Assembly: GCA_965243635.1 (NCBI GenBank)
Contig: OZ251574.1
Coordinates: 2,976,001 to 3,040,000, forward strand
DNA: 64,000 bases
Direction of reading: 5' to 3'
Source of the DNA: Rs1 sp000416275
Lineage (GTDB): Bacteria > Pseudomonadota > Gammaproteobacteria > Pseudomonadales > Balneatricaceae
The first letter of the stretch is position 1. Every line of letters starts with the position of its first letter. The notes under the pieces were generated by a model that saw nothing but the letters and a program-made list of their open reading frames with translations, was not told where the DNA came from and did no database searches. Below, piece after piece: positions 63,863 to 64,000 of this stretch. The translations under genes and the position numbers were made by a program.

Positions 63863-64000
63863 ATAAAAACAATTAGGTTGGAGAATATCTAATTTAGCCC
63901 ATCATCGTGAGCAACCGAAAAACTAAGTAGAACTTTGATCTTTTGCCGCTATCTATGCAAAACTTACAGAACCCTTTAAGCTTGCAGGAGAATTATAAAC
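63863..64000 (+). other. Right edge, ribosome-binding site of a following gene
   Basis: No gene is visible before the edge, but CAGGAG at 63985-63990 followed by AATTATAAAC looks like a Shine-Dalgarno sequence with the start codon expected just past 64000. A divergent neighbour of cysS (glnS or ppiB in many gammaproteobacteria) would fit, but this is inference. Confidence 0.5.

Overview
The window is chromosomal DNA of a gammaproteobacterium with moderate-to-low GC. The gene order from about 15.6 to 49.9 kb (hisD-hisG-murA-ibaG-mlaBCDEF, kdsD-kdsC-lptCAB-rpoN-hpf-ptsN-rapZ-npr, yjgA, yhdP-rng-maf-mreDCB, gatCAB) follows the Pseudomonas-type arrangement as I remember it (roughly PA4448-PA4484 of P. 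aeruginosa). This points to a Pseudomonadales/Cellvibrionales-like lineage. Genus and species cannot be read from the sequence alone. No rRNA, prophage, CRISPR array or intact transposase was found.

Layout. 0-4 kb: end of a threonine aldolase gene, cysB, a KfrA-like coiled-coil DNA-binding gene coupled to rluC. 4-12 kb: rne with a long leader and strong terminator, a degraded region containing a diguanylate cyclase pseudogene, trmJ, roxA, and an exonuclease-fold protein lacking its catalytic residues. 12-15.6 kb: an M20 amidohydrolase bracketed by two mobile elements, then remnants of an IS66-type transposase and of a Fis-type helix-turn-helix activator. 15.6-23.4 kb: histidine, peptidoglycan and phospholipid-transport (Mla) genes. 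24-34.2 kb: the KDO/Lpt/rpoN/PTS-Ntr cluster, mgtE and yjgA. 35-36.7 kb: a MarR/EamA pair. 36.9-50 kb: yhdP, rng, maf, mreDCB and gatCAB. 50-57 kb: plsB, slyX, a membrane-anchored cold-shock protein and a motA-motB-PilZ operon. 57-58 kb: an array of three identical initiator tRNAs plus chimeric pseudo-tRNAs. 58-64 kb: an alpha/beta hydrolase behind two decayed genes (one an efflux outer-membrane lipoprotein), a TetR regulator with palindromic operator, a MaoC-type hydratase and cysS.

The envelope genes work together. KdsD/KdsC make KDO, LptC/A/B export LPS, MlaB-F keep phospholipids out of the outer leaflet, YhdP probably moves phospholipid outward, PlsB starts phospholipid synthesis, MurA starts peptidoglycan synthesis, and MreBCD sets cell shape. 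RNase E and RNase G, RapZ, Hpf, PtsN/NPr and RpoN form a regulatory layer.

The most unusual content is between the genes. Two families of short non-autonomous inverted-repeat elements (called MITE-A and MITE-B here) occur in at least eleven copies, and most of them are flanked by readable 5-bp target duplications. They interrupt a diguanylate cyclase gene, sit inside the mla operon, supply or overlap stop codons of two genes, and lie just upstream of two start codons. With the pseudogenes and pseudo-tRNAs, they suggest a genome under relaxed selection with recent element activity.
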